This document shows positions 13,229 to 35,649 of a stretch of DNA of 64,000 nt, piece after piece. The position numbers were made by a program, and so were the translations under genes. Source of the DNA: Larus michahellis (lineage: Eukaryota; Chordata; Aves; Charadriiformes; Laridae); contig NC_133930.1 of NCBI RefSeq assembly GCF_964199755.1, positions 34,150,652-34,214,651 on the forward strand, given 5' to 3'. Below the pieces are notes generated by a model. That model saw only the letters and a program-made list of their open reading frames with translations. It searched no databases and was not told where the DNA came from. Each line of letters begins with the position of its first letter. Positions within the stretch are counted from its first letter, which is position 1.

Positions 13229-14748
13229 GGGATTCTGAGTATGGGGCTTTCAAAATCTACCACAACAAAGGGAAGACATGAGGAGGACACTAAACAATTT
13301 AAGGAGTGTGAAGAAACCTCATGCATAATCCAAACCATGCAAAAAAGTCTTTTTATTTCTACTCTTTCAGAATGATATTTCCAATTCTGTAAGGTTACGC
13401 TAAGAGGATTTACATGTTGACCACAGGTTTGGTGGGTGAGAGAACATAGATTAGGACAATACACAATAGAACTAACTGGGAATCACTGCAGTTTCTTGTA
13501 ACAGTTAAGTATTACTTTTGTGATGTTCTAGTCAGCAAATAAGCCTACTAAAGGTTAACCTATGCAAATGTGCCAAGTCTTCATTATAAATTGACAAGCT
13601 CCCTCAGGCTCACTGTAATTTTATCTGTTATTAAAACCAGTGGAGCTATGTTGATTTGCATTATCTCAAACAGGTGCACTGTCTTTACCACTACAGCAAA
13701 TTGCTTATTTAACAGACCACTAAGGTTCAAATGCTTGTAGTTGTACTCACCAATTCTAATTGCAAGTAATTTGGTAAAACCTGAAGTTTGTGCAGCTAGG
13801 AGAAATGAAATTTTTATGTGCTCCTTATGATTATGTACTTTTACAATTTGGATGATAAATATTAGTAAGACCCCCTTGTGTCAGTTTCACTGCATGTGCT
13901 AATCCGAGTAACAGATTTCCAGCAACGAGTTTCCCATTGGTAGTGCTTACAATTATAAACAGAAATTTATCTGCTTTACATCAATTAACGTCAGTGTTGT
14001 TTGTTGCCCTGTCATTTCATAATTTGTTTATAAATTTGTACTCTTCTGCATCTACATATTCTGTTAATGAAACTCCATCACCATTTCCTGAAATCTGGAT
14101 AATTGGTGTAATCTCTGCAGCTGTCCACCAATGCCTTGAGACAGTAGTTTTGACTGCTTATTGTATGCTAGAAAAACAATAACATGATAGTCTGTTCTTT
14201 TCTCCCGACTGCTTTTTAAGGAAAAAAAGAAAATAGGTGAATTTTGATGTCCTTTATGCTAGCCTTGCTTTATACTGTTGGGATAAAATTAAAAGAAATA
14301 GCCTACACATCAAAATGTAATATTCTTATTCAAATGTGCAGAACTGAACAAGTCGACAGCAACTGAAGAAGTGTAAAGAGATGGTTTACCTGAATAGACA
14401 ACTTTGTTCCACTGTATATCCTCTATGAATTTTGTTGATAAGGGTCTGTTTCCTGCCACTGACCTTTAATGATTCTTTAAGGTACTGTTTCACAGGAATA
14501 AAAATACATGAAGCAATATGATTACAATCATATGTCTTTTCATGTGTTCAGAAACAGACCTTATGAATGAATACTGTGTTCTTATACTCTAAACAAACAG
14601 ATGAGTGTATTCCAGCTCCAGACTTTCTGCCTACTTTGAAAATGTACTAAAAAAGCCTTTATGAGTATGCTGCTGTAGGAAAGATGAGCATTTCATCAAT
14701 CTTCTATTCCTGATCTAGCCTTATTTCAAAGAGAAAATGACCTTGGTT
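13229..14748. other. Intergenic
   Basis: AT-rich, nothing recognised between two plus-strand CR1 copies. Confidence 0.6.
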
Positions 14749-16218
14749 AACCGGCCATGTGGTCATGAGTGTCTCTCTGAGGAATTTAGACCACTATCAA
14801 CAGGTGGGATCTGCTTGACAAAGTAGAGGAAGAGCATGTTTGTCAACAGGCATGCCAGTCTGGAAAGAAGGATTTTTAACTAGGTACCAGGGAGGCTGAT
14901 TATAACCAATTGCAATTAACTCAAAAAGCAGTCATAGGTGATACATGCAGAGGGTGGGACCAAGGCAGTTTTTGAAAAGGATAAAATTGGTTGAAAGGAG
15001 CCTCACATCAAGTGCCTGCACACAAATGAAGACAACCTTGGAAACAAGCAAGAGGAGTTAGAGCTCCGCATATGGTCACAGAGCTATGCCACCACTAAAA
15101 TGACTGAGACGCTCCACAGTCATGGAGTTCTCTCATGATGGGATACAAGCAGGGATGACAAGCAGGAGGGGGTTGCCCTGTATGTGAAGGAAGAGTGCAA
15201 ATGTATGCTTTTTAATAGGATGGATTACAGGCTATGTGGAAGCTTGTGCCTCAGGCCCAGGCCAATAATGGTGACATCACAGTGGGAGTGTATCCACCCA
15301 AACAGGGTGAAGAAGTGGGCAAAGCCTTCTTCAAATCACTGGAGGAAGTCTCCGAGTCAAATCTCCTGGTTGCCATGGGGAACTCACTGACATCTGCTGG
15401 CAAGGCAGCATGGTCAAGAAAATTTCTGTATAAGATTTCCAGATATCAAGAGATTATCAAGGATACAGGTACTCAGTGGGCCAATCAGGGTTGGCAGACA
15501 ATTGGATCTGTTATTCACAAATAAGGAAGAACTGGTTGTGGGTGTGATAACCAATGGTTGTAGTAACCATAAAACAGTGGAGTCCAAGGTCCTGAGGAGA
15601 GAGAGGAATGAGAATCGCAGAGCACAGACCCTGGATTTGAGGAAAGCAGACTTTGGTTTATTCACAGAAATAGTACAGTGAGTCCCATTGAAGGCAGCAC
15701 TGAAGGACAAAGAAAATCTGGCAGGTCTTGAGGACGGCATCCTTCAGTCACAAGCGCCATTCCTCTTGATGAAACAAGAAACAGGTACAGCAAGAGACCA
15801 ATGTGGCAAAACAGGAAACTCACAACAGCTGTGATGGAAAAGGAATGTGTATGGGAGGTGGAAATAGGGACTGCGAACAAAAGAGGAATATAGAAGAAGC
15901 ACTTCCTAGGCATGCCAGGATGGTGTTAGGAAAACCAAAGCTCAGGAAAGTTGAAACCTTGCAAGTGATACCAGGGGCAAGAGGAAGAGCTTCTACTCTC
16001 ATCCTAACAGTACAAAGCTGAAAAAGGAAAATGTTCATGCTCTGGTGGGTAACAAGCCAGGTACCACAGGGCCTATCCTGGAACTTGTACTGCTTGACAT
16101 TTCTACCAGTGACCTAGAGGAGGGGACAGAGGGCAAGTATATCAAATTTACAGCTGACACCACAGAGGGGACTGTCACCATGCTTGGGAGCCAGACTGCA
16201 GTCCAGTGGGACTGAGAG
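14749..16218 (+). mobile_element. Outer CR1, left part (ORF1 end, endonuclease, start of RT)
   Basis: An old CR1 copy reaching unusually far 5'. About 14800-14890 resembles the end of ORF1. About 15150-15720 resembles the ORF2 endonuclease (GVALYVKEECKC; VGVYPPKQGEEV; SLEEVSESNLLVAMG), with the catalytic GDFN-type motif changed to GNSL. About 16040-16210 resembles the RT segment VTSGVPQGSVLG and FADDTKLGG, badly decayed. Much of the RT finger region is deleted. It is interrupted at 16218 by another CR1 and continues at 17244. Confidence 0.72.
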
Positions 16219-17243
16219 AGAATCATAGAATCATAGAATCATAGAATCTTCATGATTGGAATGGACCTCTGAGATCATTGAGAACAACCACACACACACC
16301 CAAAAAAACCACCACCACCAACAACAACAAAAAAAAAAGAAAAAAAAACACCACAAACAAACAACCTACAATCTCTACCACTAGAGCATGCCCTGAAGTG
16401 CCAAATCTACACATTTCTTAAATACCTGCAGGGATGGTGACTCAACCACCTCCCTGGGCAGGCTGTTCCAGTGCCTGACCACTCTTCAGTAAAGTAATTC
16501 TTCCTAATTCTAATCTAAACCTCCCCTGCCGCAACTTCAGACCATTTCCTCTCGTCCTGTCATTATTCACCTGGGAGAAGAGGCCAACACCCACCTCTCT
16601 GCAACCTCCTTTCAGGTAGTTGTAGAGGGCAATGAGGTCTCCCCTCAGCCTCCTCTTCTCCAAGCTAAACATGCCCAGCTCCCTCAGCCTCTCCTCATGT
16701 GACCTGGTCTCCAGACCCCTCCCCAGCCTGGTAGCTCTCCTCTGGACACGCTCCAGCACTTCAATGTCCCTCTTGTACAGAGGGGCCCAGAACTGAACAC
16801 AGTACTCGAGGTGAGGCCTCACCAGTGCCGAGTACAGAGGCACCATCACTTCCCTGCTCCTGCTGGCCACGCTATTCCTGAGACAAGCCAGAATGCTGTT
16901 GGCCTTCTTGGCCACCTGGGCACACTGCTGGCTCATGTTAAGCTGGCCGTCCACCAGCACCCACAGGTTCTTTTCTGCCGGGCAGCTTTCCAGCCACTCT
17001 TCCCCAAGCCTGTAGCGTTGCTTGGGGTTGTTGTGACCGAAATGCAGGACCCGGCACATGGCCTTATTAAACCTCATACAGTTGGCCTTGGCCCATCGAT
17101 CCAGCCTGTCCAGGTCCCTGTGTAGAGCCTTTCTACCCTCAAGCAGATCAACACTCCCACCTAGTTTGGTGTCGTCTACAAACTTACTGAGGGTGCACTC
17201 AATCCCCTCATCCAGATCATTGATAAAGGTATTAAACAAAATG
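16219..17243 (-). mobile_element. CR1 inserted in minus orientation into an older CR1
   Basis: Starts at the left with the reverse complement of the CR1 terminal repeats (AATCATAGAATCATAGAATC, 16221-16240) and runs to a 5'-truncated end near 17243. On the minus strand a frame of about 270 codons (17254 to 16442, its first few codons in flanking host DNA) encodes the CR1 RT C-terminal part, with FVDDTKL in place of FADDTKL; it loses its normal ending through a frameshift near 16490. The sequence is flanked on both sides by TGAGAG (16213-16218 and 17244-17249). A CA/ACC/AAC/A-rich low-complexity stretch (16288-16372) sits in its 3' UTR. Confidence 0.9.
16288..16372. repeat. CA/ACC/AAC/poly-A low-complexity stretch
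   Basis: Successive CACACA, ACCACC, AACAAC and A-rich runs on the + strand, inside the 3' UTR of the minus-orientation CR1. Confidence 0.85.
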
Positions 17244-17815
17244 TGAGAGGGCAAGGAAGGGGCTGACAGGACTCCACAAAATTCAGCAAGGGTGAGGCTA
17301 AGCCCTGCCCTGGGAAGGCAGAGCCTTGCAAAGGTGTAAGCTGGGGCCAGCTGGGCCAGGGAGCAGCCCTGCGAGATGGCTATGGACTATCCTTTCTGCC
17401 CAGTGCTCATTAGATCCCTGTATTAGAATGAGTTCAGAGGTGGCCACAGGTGGGCAAGTACAGAGGTGGGCCTCCCCACAGGGAGGTGCTGTGGAACTGT
17501 AGCTGCTTCAGCCAGAAGAAAGGACAGCTTTGAGGACACCCAACAGCAGCCTGCAAATGTTGGCTTCCAAAAACACAGGACAGGTTCTGGGCTAGAGTAA
17601 GGAAGAAAAAACAATCATGTCAAGAACAGCCCAGCAGTGGAACTGCACCACGGACAGGTTGTGCTAAATCCATCCTTTGAGTTTTCTAATATCCAGCTGG
17701 ATACAGAGTTGAGCAATCTGTCCTGAATGCAGTGTCAACCCTGCTTTGAGCAGGAGGTTGGACTAATAAGACCAGATCCCTTCCAGCCTGAGTGATCTTC
17801 TTATTCTGTGATTTT
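17244..17815 (+). mobile_element. Outer CR1, right part after the nested insertion
   Basis: GGGCTGACAGGACTCC ... AAATTCAGCAAGGG (about 17260-17292) corresponds to the CR1 segment that encodes the RNLMKFNKGKC motif, the part expected next after the broken left half. The end (17745-17812) matches a CR1 3' terminus (TTTGAGCAGGAGGTTGGACT ... CCCTTCCAGCC ... TTATTCTGTGATTTTG). The middle is poorly matched and partly deleted. Confidence 0.6.
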
Positions 17816-19610
17816 GCTCCCTTGGACCTTGGCACCTAAGGTCTAGAAAGCTAATTCTGCTTTTTTTGTAATTCTTCTTAAAAACAGTTCAAATCACTGG
17901 TAATATTAAATTCAGTAGCTGGGAGGGAAGGGGAGTTAAATTTTATGCATTGAAACATCTTCTTGACTCCCTATAATATCTCCATATAAATGGGTGTCAC
18001 TAGTACAAAACCTAGCAGCATATTAGAAGAGCAAGAAAAACCAAGTAAGGGTTTGTAAGAAATACAGATGAGGAAAAGACCTAAAGAATAGACAATTTAA
18101 TCATAAAAGGACAACAGAAGTAGAGATGAAGGCCTGATTTTAATCATGCTTGGTACTGTGCTTTATGAACCATTAACAAAATTGGCTGAGGTTGTAGGCA
18201 ATATATAACCAGTGCACTGAGTGCATGTGGCTAGCTGAGCGCTGCACCCATATGTGTTATTACACCGCCACTGGCCTGAGGTGAGTCACACCCTGTTCAG
18301 AACTGGAACTAGGTCTGCGGAATTGAGTGGGGGCACCAAAAAGTGGCCAGAAAGGCCTAGAAGTGTCATAAACTGAAAGAGGAAAGACATTATTCAGGAC
18401 CCCTGCAGGGACAAGCAGTAAGAAACAACCCAAGGTCCCAAGACAGATGCTTACAACAAAGAAAAAAAAACCTCAAGAGCATAAAAATGTAGCTATCAAA
18501 ATAGAAAATGAAGGGTGGTATACTAGAAAGAATGAAAGAAAAAGAGCACATCCAGAAGAAGACTGGAAAAAAATACTTTTAGAGTGAGTAGGATGGCATT
18601 AAGGAAGAAAGAAAAAAAAAAAGTGCCTCTGATCCAAAAAAACATAATCATAGGATCCAATACCACTACTGTATGCTGACAGCTTCTTCCTAATGATGTG
18701 GATGCATGTGACAAGGGAGTCCTTCATTTTGGGCTGGCACACATTCATCAATGGACACTAACTAATATGAAGTGTGGGAAAACTTCACTTCTACTGTGAG
18801 CAGACAGACTTCATTTTTCCATCTTGGTTCACACACATCAAGAGGTATTTCTTCAAAAGTATCAAATGAAAAAGTGGAGGCTGAGGAAAAAAAAAAAGGA
18901 AATCAGCTTTAAAATATTTGGGCTGTCAAACTCAGGACCTTGACATTTACTCAAAAATGCATTTGAGTAATTTGAGAATGTGCTGTTAGTGCTGTGCTGT
19001 TACCACCTATCTGTGCCATCACTCTCTGTGCACTTATCAAAAAGCCCCGCTGCTTTGGAAATTCAAAAGTTGGGTTGTTTATTAATACATACTTTTATTG
19101 TTTCTAAAATATTTTTGTCATTAAACTTGTTGGTTTTTAAGATGTGAGATATCATCAATTGGTTCCAAAATTTGCCTACTTCATTTCACACAAAATTCTA
19201 CATTTCTTTAGCTTATTGAAGTAAAATCAAATCATAGAATCATAGAATCTTCATGGTTGGAAAGAACCTTTGAGATAGCTAAAACTGTGTTTATTTCTGA
19301 AATTTCTTTCCTTTCTTCCCAAAGTTGAAATTTATTTAATTCTTTGCTTTTTCAGAAAAAATGCTTTTCAAGGAAATGTCGTACCAGAAATCACGAAACT
19401 TAATAATCCAAGTGGTTGTAGTCATGCTATCTCCTGTAAAAGATAGTGCTGGGCTTGCTGTGAAGCTGTTACCATAATCAAGACATTTAATATAATCTAT
19501 GGCTTAAAATACAACACATTTCCTGCAGACATGAACATCCGTTTGGGGATTGTTAAAGCACAAGTCATTAAATTCACAACTTTGACCAATTTGTTTTGCG
19601 TGATCTCATA
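17816..19610. other. Intergenic
   Basis: AT-rich with A-rich runs near 18465 and 18607. Only the short CR1 terminus at 19227 is recognisable. Confidence 0.6.
19227..19285 (-). mobile_element. CR1 3'-end fragment, minus orientation
   Basis: AATCATAGAATCATAGAATC followed by TTCATGGTTGGAAAGAACCT is the reverse complement of a CR1 terminus; only about 60 bp is present. Confidence 0.8.
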
Positions 19611-20055
19611 TAGAATGATAGAATCATAGAATGGTTTGGGTTGGAAGGGACCTTAAAGATCATCTAGTTCCAACCCCCCTGCCACGGGCACGGACATCTC
19701 CCAATAGACCAGGCTGCTCAAAGCCCCATCTAGACTGGTCTTGAACACTTCCAGGGAAGGGGCATCCACAACTTCTCTGGGCAACCTGTGCCAGTGCCTC
19801 CCACCCTCACAATAAAGAACTTCTTCCTAATATCCAACCTAAATCTACCCTCCTTCAGTTTGAAACCGTAACCCCTCATCCTATCACTACACTCTGTGAT
19901 AAAAAGTCCCTCCCATCCTTCCTGTAGGCCCTCTTTAGGTACTGGAAGGCTGGTATGAGGTCTCCCTGTAGCCTTCTCTTCTCCAGGCCGAACAGCCCCA
20001 ACTCTCTCAGCCTCTCCTCACAGCATAGGTGTTCCAGCCCTCTGATCATCTTTGT
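19611..20055 (-). mobile_element. CR1 fragment, minus orientation
   Basis: Begins with GAATGATAGAATCATAGAAT and TTGGGTTGGAAGGGACCTTA, the reverse complement of the CR1 3' end, then runs through the 3' UTR and the C-terminal coding end (complement of [11 protein letters not shown]-like and SPSLEV-like motifs) to about 20055. It is 5'-truncated. Confidence 0.93.
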
Positions 20056-23000
20056 GTTTCTTCATTCTTCATATATTCTTCATTCTTCATATACCCTTTA
20101 TGTATTTCAGTTATCTAACCATGAAGCATTACACTGTGATGACATACACTTCATTACTGAGGGATGCCCAAGCACAGCTCAAGAGCAAGCACAGTGCAGA
20201 GTCCCAAGTTCTCGCCCTGGGCAGCACAGAGCTGCCATCAGGCTTAGAGCACAGTGACACCCTCGCAATGATGGAGGCATAAGCCTGGAAGGTGAAGGTG
20301 TCAAAAGGGGCAAGGTCTGGCTGATCCCCACAGGAAAGGAGTCAGGAGCTGAGGGTGAACATCAGCCAGCCTGGCACAGACATGGCTGCTGAGCAGCTGC
20401 GACACAGCTCAAGCAGGGCTAGCAGGGACAGCCTCTGATGAAAAGCAGCTCCTCAGAGAAGGAGGGCAGTCCAAGCTTCTGTCTTCTCATTGGTGATGGA
20501 GCTGACCTTTAATTTGTCCTACTGAGTACCTTAACACATGCCACTGAGCCCCTTAACTCATCCCATTGAGACATCCATGGGGGGGAAATGTACCCAGGGA
20601 GCTGACAGAGCATAAGCTCATACTTAGATTTTTCACAAACGTTTCAGAGGTTCTGACAGCTTAACTGGAGTAACTGATCTTCCATTTTTGCGTTCTAATG
20701 TCCTTAGGATAAGCTCTACAACTTCAACTGAACTTTTTTTTCTTTTTTGTTGGGGAGAGGAGGAGGAATAGTTAAAATGACCTTGTTTCTTTAACTTTGA
20801 ATGTGAAAGTCTCATTTAGTCAGAAAAAAAAAAATAAATGTTGTTTCATATTTTCCAGTATATACATCACAAGTTATGACATATCTCAAGAAATACTGAC
20901 ATTTTCAAGCTGAGGTAAAGCTCTTGCAGTACTGTATGATCCGGTAGCAAATTCTAGCATACCTGCCATCTCAGGTAATTCCTTTCCATGAAAAATGCAA
21001 GTTTACTTTTAGAAATGATTGACAGAAGTATCTTTTTCCCTGTACTCTTCTCCTGACAACTTGCCTGCACTTTCAATAAACCTTATTTTATTTATGTGTA
21101 GCTGTAGAGCAAAGCAAAAGTGAGCCATCTGTGCTAACAACCACAATCCCTTTATAAAAGACTAGAACTCTATATCATGTCCAGTGAATAGAAATGTCAG
21201 TTTTATATATAAATATCTGAAATTATATTTCCCAGTTCAAATGAAAATATGACAATAGCTTCTCATACTCTTTTTAATATTTTTAGAAACTAATAAATTA
21301 GAAATCACTTTTCTTGAATTTTATTAAATAATACATGCAGTTTCATTCTGGAAAACTATATTTTTACCATTTTCACATCTAGACACAGGTGAGGATTAAG
21401 TGTGCTCTGGTAACTCGCTTTTCACAAAGAAAGATCTCATGCAGCGTTTGAATTCATATGGGAACGCAAATTTTCTGAACATTTGTGTTTGTACTGAGGT
21501 GCTTAGATATAGGAAACAGAAGGTCAGTTCTGACTCATCTTCAAAGCCCCCACTTATCATATAAGTGATATTTAGTTCTGCTTTTTTTTCATAAAAGCAG
21601 AATTATTTGCTTCTACTGGGAAGGAAAAAGAAATTCAAAACAATTCAAAGCTGGCTCTGTAAACTGAGGAGCTGGCTTATTTTGTGAAAGGATTGACTAA
21701 TGATGGTACTTGCAAGAAAAAAGGAAAAGAAAAAAAAAGAACCGCAACACTAAAAACTAACAAAAAGTAGCTAAGGCATTTAAGCTCTAGCCAAGATCCA
21801 CAGGTGATACAAATCATGGATCAGTTTACACTAGTTGAAGATGAGGCTGTTGGTTTCTAAACCCTCAGAAGGTTAAGACTGTGATGATGAAGGATATCAC
21901 AGTTGTACCTTCATTTCAGATACTCATTTGCCCACTGCCACATGCATCCAACTTACCACTCCAATACTCAGTTCACAAACACTTGCAGTGTGTTGTCATC
22001 ACACCAGAGGTGATACACAAATAACAGTAATAATACTAAACTACTTCCCATACGACTTAGATGAAGTTGACAAAATCTAATTTTTCTAGGTGTCTATGTG
22101 TCTTGAGATTGGGGAATAAAAATCTTGGTGAACTACTATACATCTCCAAGTATGTGGTAGTTTAATGAATTTGTAAATTTTGGGAACTCAGTAAATACCG
22201 TAGGGTAGCTCCCAGAGAACTGACTGTTGACTATACAGCTAACAGCATGAAGTAAGAAAGAACCAGCACATCAGTTTTCATCACCACTCAAGCACCAATA
22301 GAACTAGCTGTGTTTTCATAACATTCTCCAGTAGGTTAGGCTATAGGCCACAGCTAAACCTCATGTGGCTACATAAAGACATGTTCTCAGTATCAAGAAC
22401 TCATGTTTGCACTAGGAATATTGTGCAAACTATATGCAAATGTCTAGCATATTAACTAACTTTGTTTGTGGGACTTTTAGTCCACACAGGCAATTTGCGA
22501 GTTAGGGGTTCACGCACCGCCTTTCTCCTCATTACCTTGCTTATGTAGACAAGCCCTTTCTGAACACAGCCATAGAAACACAGATGTTGTGCATTTGGAT
22601 AATCTCCAAGGTCAAATCTTTCCAGGCACAGTAGGGGAGCAGGAGTCTCTAATGGCAAGAATACCAAACTAAAGACGATAAAAGAGATTGCATACCGCCA
22701 AACTGTTCAGCAATTTTTCCAGCAGGAAACGCAAGGGTACATCTGGGGGCAAAGAAGGGAAATGATCCTCAGTTGTGCAGTTCTAGTAGTTTTCTGAACA
22801 AAATTCATAGGTGCTCGCTATGCAGAAGGCTTACAAAAGGTCCACATCATGTCCACTAATATAAAGGGAAGTTTTATGATAGCAGGCAACCCCAGTCAGT
22901 TTATCTGTTTGTCCTTTTTTATTGGGGCTTTGTCTAAGCAGCAAGATTTATCCCTTGTAAGCTTATTATGAATTTGCTGTATTTGCTAAATATTCATGGC

Positions 23001-24164
23001 TAAAATGGGTATGCTTCTTCTTTGATCTCAGAGTTCTTTTCAGATAAAATCTCAAGAGTTTTTTTACTAGCTCTGGTTTACCTTCAGATGTGATAACAGT
23101 GAATTTGTCGTGTGTGTCCAAATAAACACGTTCAAAGAGAAAAGGTTTAAGCTTGGAAAGAGGCAGGGTACAAAATAAGCTAGTAAAGAAGTGAAAATAG
23201 GCTGAAATGGAGAACTAAATGAAAGCCAGAAAAGGAAAGAGTTTCGTTTAAGGATTATCAAATATTTCTGTCTGCAAATGGGGAATGAATTAAAGATATG
23301 GACCAGTGCACTAAAAGCCTTGGTCCTGCACTGAAGCAAGCAACACCATGTTTGGCTATACAAACAAGACACAGATGGCAAGGTTCACTGCTGTGGTCCA
23401 TGGCAGGTTGGCAAGAATAAATGCACAAAAACACTATTTCTGTGGCCTGCCAGAATTGGGTGCACTCTCACATTTTGACTTGTAGATAGAGAAGCAGAAG
23501 AAGGAGTAGGTCATCCATTTTCTGCTCCGTGTCAGTTACACTGTTGTTGAACCTTTTCACAGAAAAGTTGTTAATCTCTTGTCTTGGTGACAGTTAATAT
23601 GTTTTTTGTCAAACTATCCTCACCCCACTGAAAGTCATCTTTATTGATAGATCAGAAAGAGACTAAGAGTTTGAATAAGGCCAGTTTTACTCAGTGGAAA
23701 TTGTCCTTGCAAAGAATAAAGAAGCATTTTTGTCATGTCAGAGACTGTTTTTCTCTATTTCTTTGTTCCATTACATTTCATAGGAACCGCTCAGAATTTA
23801 GCATTTCAGGATACTCCAATATGATCGTTGTCTTTTTATTTGATTATCAAAATAAATAGTTAAACTGAAAGCTCTAAGTTTAAGATTGGAGTGTTTAATT
23901 TTCGAAATAATGTATCTTTGCCACTTATTTCAGCCTGATTTTGAAAATGCCACTTGGAGAATTTTATTCTCTTTTTTAAAAAAGTCTGTTAAATGTGAAT
24001 TTCACCAGTGTTCTTTGTCTGTTTTCAAGTGAGCCTTTCTTTGCAAGTAAGCAAAAAAAAAAAAAAAAAAACACAACAAAACTTCACAGTTGCTCTGTTT
24101 TGAATTCAAGTATTTGTCTCTGACCTTTGCTAAAACTTGTAAAATCACAAGGAGATAAGCATGA
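20056..24164. other. Intergenic 5' flank of TYRP1
   Basis: 20150-20600 is moderately GC-rich and unidentified, ending in a degenerate repeat of about 24 bp (CTGAGTACCTTAACACATGC-like, 20520-20575). The rest is AT-rich. Distal TYRP1 control elements could lie here but none is identifiable by eye. Confidence 0.55.
24053..24071. repeat. Poly-A run (19) upstream of TYRP1 promoter
   Basis: A homopolymer about 100 bp before the M-box-like site. Confidence 0.85.
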
Positions 24165-24168
24165 AAGA

Positions 24169-24179
24169 AATCATGTGCT
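24169..24179 (+). promoter_or_regulatory. TYRP1: M-box-like MITF site of the TYRP1 promoter
   Basis: The sequence AATCATGTGCT matches the 11-bp melanocyte M-box (AGTCATGTGCT) at 10 of 11 positions and contains the E-box CATGTG at 24172-24177. Tyrosinase-family promoters carry this element just upstream of their start sites, where MITF binds. A TATA-like TACTTAAAG follows at 24187-24195, which would place transcription start near 24215-24225. Position and motif are seen; the function is inferred from the mouse and human genes. Confidence 0.6.
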
Positions 24180-24214
24180 GTTCAAGTACTTAAAGTCCAG
24201 GGAAATGCACTGAA

Positions 24215-24282
24215 GTAGAAAGGGGATTAATAGAAGAAGGAGAGTGAGGCCAAGCCATACTGTGTTTGTAGGAGAAGGATTA
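24215..24282 (+). other. TYRP1: Predicted noncoding exon 1 of TYRP1
   Basis: Between the M-box/TATA-like pair and a consensus donor (GTAAGC at 24283) lies about 70 bp with no start codon that continues into the protein. Mammalian TYRP1 has a noncoding first exon, and this is the best placed candidate. The left end is only an estimate from the TATA-like spacing. Confidence 0.35.
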
Positions 24283-24887
24283 GTAAGCAGACTGAACCAG
24301 AAGAGAAATTAGCAGTGCTTATTTCAGGTTAGACACAGCCGTACGACGTGCAGAGATAGAACAGGATCTCAGCAGAGGAGAGGTACCAGAAAGAGAGAAC
24401 AGGTACAATGCATGAAGCATTGTAGCTTCACTTTCTGGTGAAGCGGCCGTGAGAGAAGAGCAGGGGAACAGACAGGGGAACGGCTGAGTAGAGAGCAAGA
24501 CATAATATTTAAATGGAGAAAAGAAAGGCATGAACGGAGTGGGGGTGGTGTTGGAAAAATGTTCAAAGAAACGGGTACCTCAAACAGGTTTTAACTTTTT
24601 GTGGTAGTGAAGCAAATCTGGCTAGCAAATATACAACGCGAATGAACATTTGGGAAGCACTTAGAAGTCAAATAGTAAATACAGCTCTAGGCAGGTGTCT
24701 AGGGGCAGATACCAGAAGAGAAGAACATTAGCGTCTGTGGTCAGAGTTGTTCATTTTTCCAATTAGAGTATCGAAGTACAGTGTCTGCAGACACTTTCTG
24801 GTGTGGGAGGGGTAGCCTGGAGGTTTGTATCACTTGTATATAACCGTCTCTCTGTCTCTCTCTCTTTCTCTTTGTCTCTCTGTAAAG
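24283..24887 (+). other. TYRP1: Predicted 5' UTR intron of TYRP1
   Basis: It starts with GTAAGC and ends with a TC-rich tract (24844-24882) followed by TAAAG at 24883-24887, a good 3' splice site. The next exon would then begin with 76 bases of 5' UTR before the ATG at 24964. The body of the intron holds no recognisable repeat. Confidence 0.4.
24844..24882 (+). repeat. TC-rich microsatellite at TYRP1 5' UTR splice acceptor
   Basis: (TCTC)n with single T/G interruptions; it forms the pyrimidine tract of the predicted acceptor at 24887. Confidence 0.8.
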
Positions 24888-24963
24888 GGAGCTGTGTCAG
24901 GAGAAGTCAGCTTGTGTGGACGGCTGGCTCTTGGAAGGAGCCGGCACTTCGGGATCCACCGTC

Positions 24964-35532
<10,569 letters not shown>

Positions 35533-35612
35533 AAAGATGGCACTTTTTTGCATCCCACTTAAACTGTTTATTTTGCTGTATTTTATAAATGGTGGTCATC
35601 CATCTGCTTTAA

Positions 35613-35618
35613 AATAAA
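35613..35618 (+). terminator. TYRP1: TYRP1 polyadenylation signal AATAAA
   Basis: A canonical AATAAA lies 81 bp after the stop, followed by a TG/T-rich element at about 35640-35655 that suits the downstream element. The predicted 3' UTR is only about 100 bp. Confidence 0.75.
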
Positions 35619-35649
35619 GAGCATAAATTGTCCACCGTCTTGATGTGTT

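Noticed and set aside
24916-24963. Upstream in-frame ATG at 24916 as TYRP1 start
   Set aside because: It would add 16 residues before the conserved signal peptide; the 24964 ATG matches the ortholog start.
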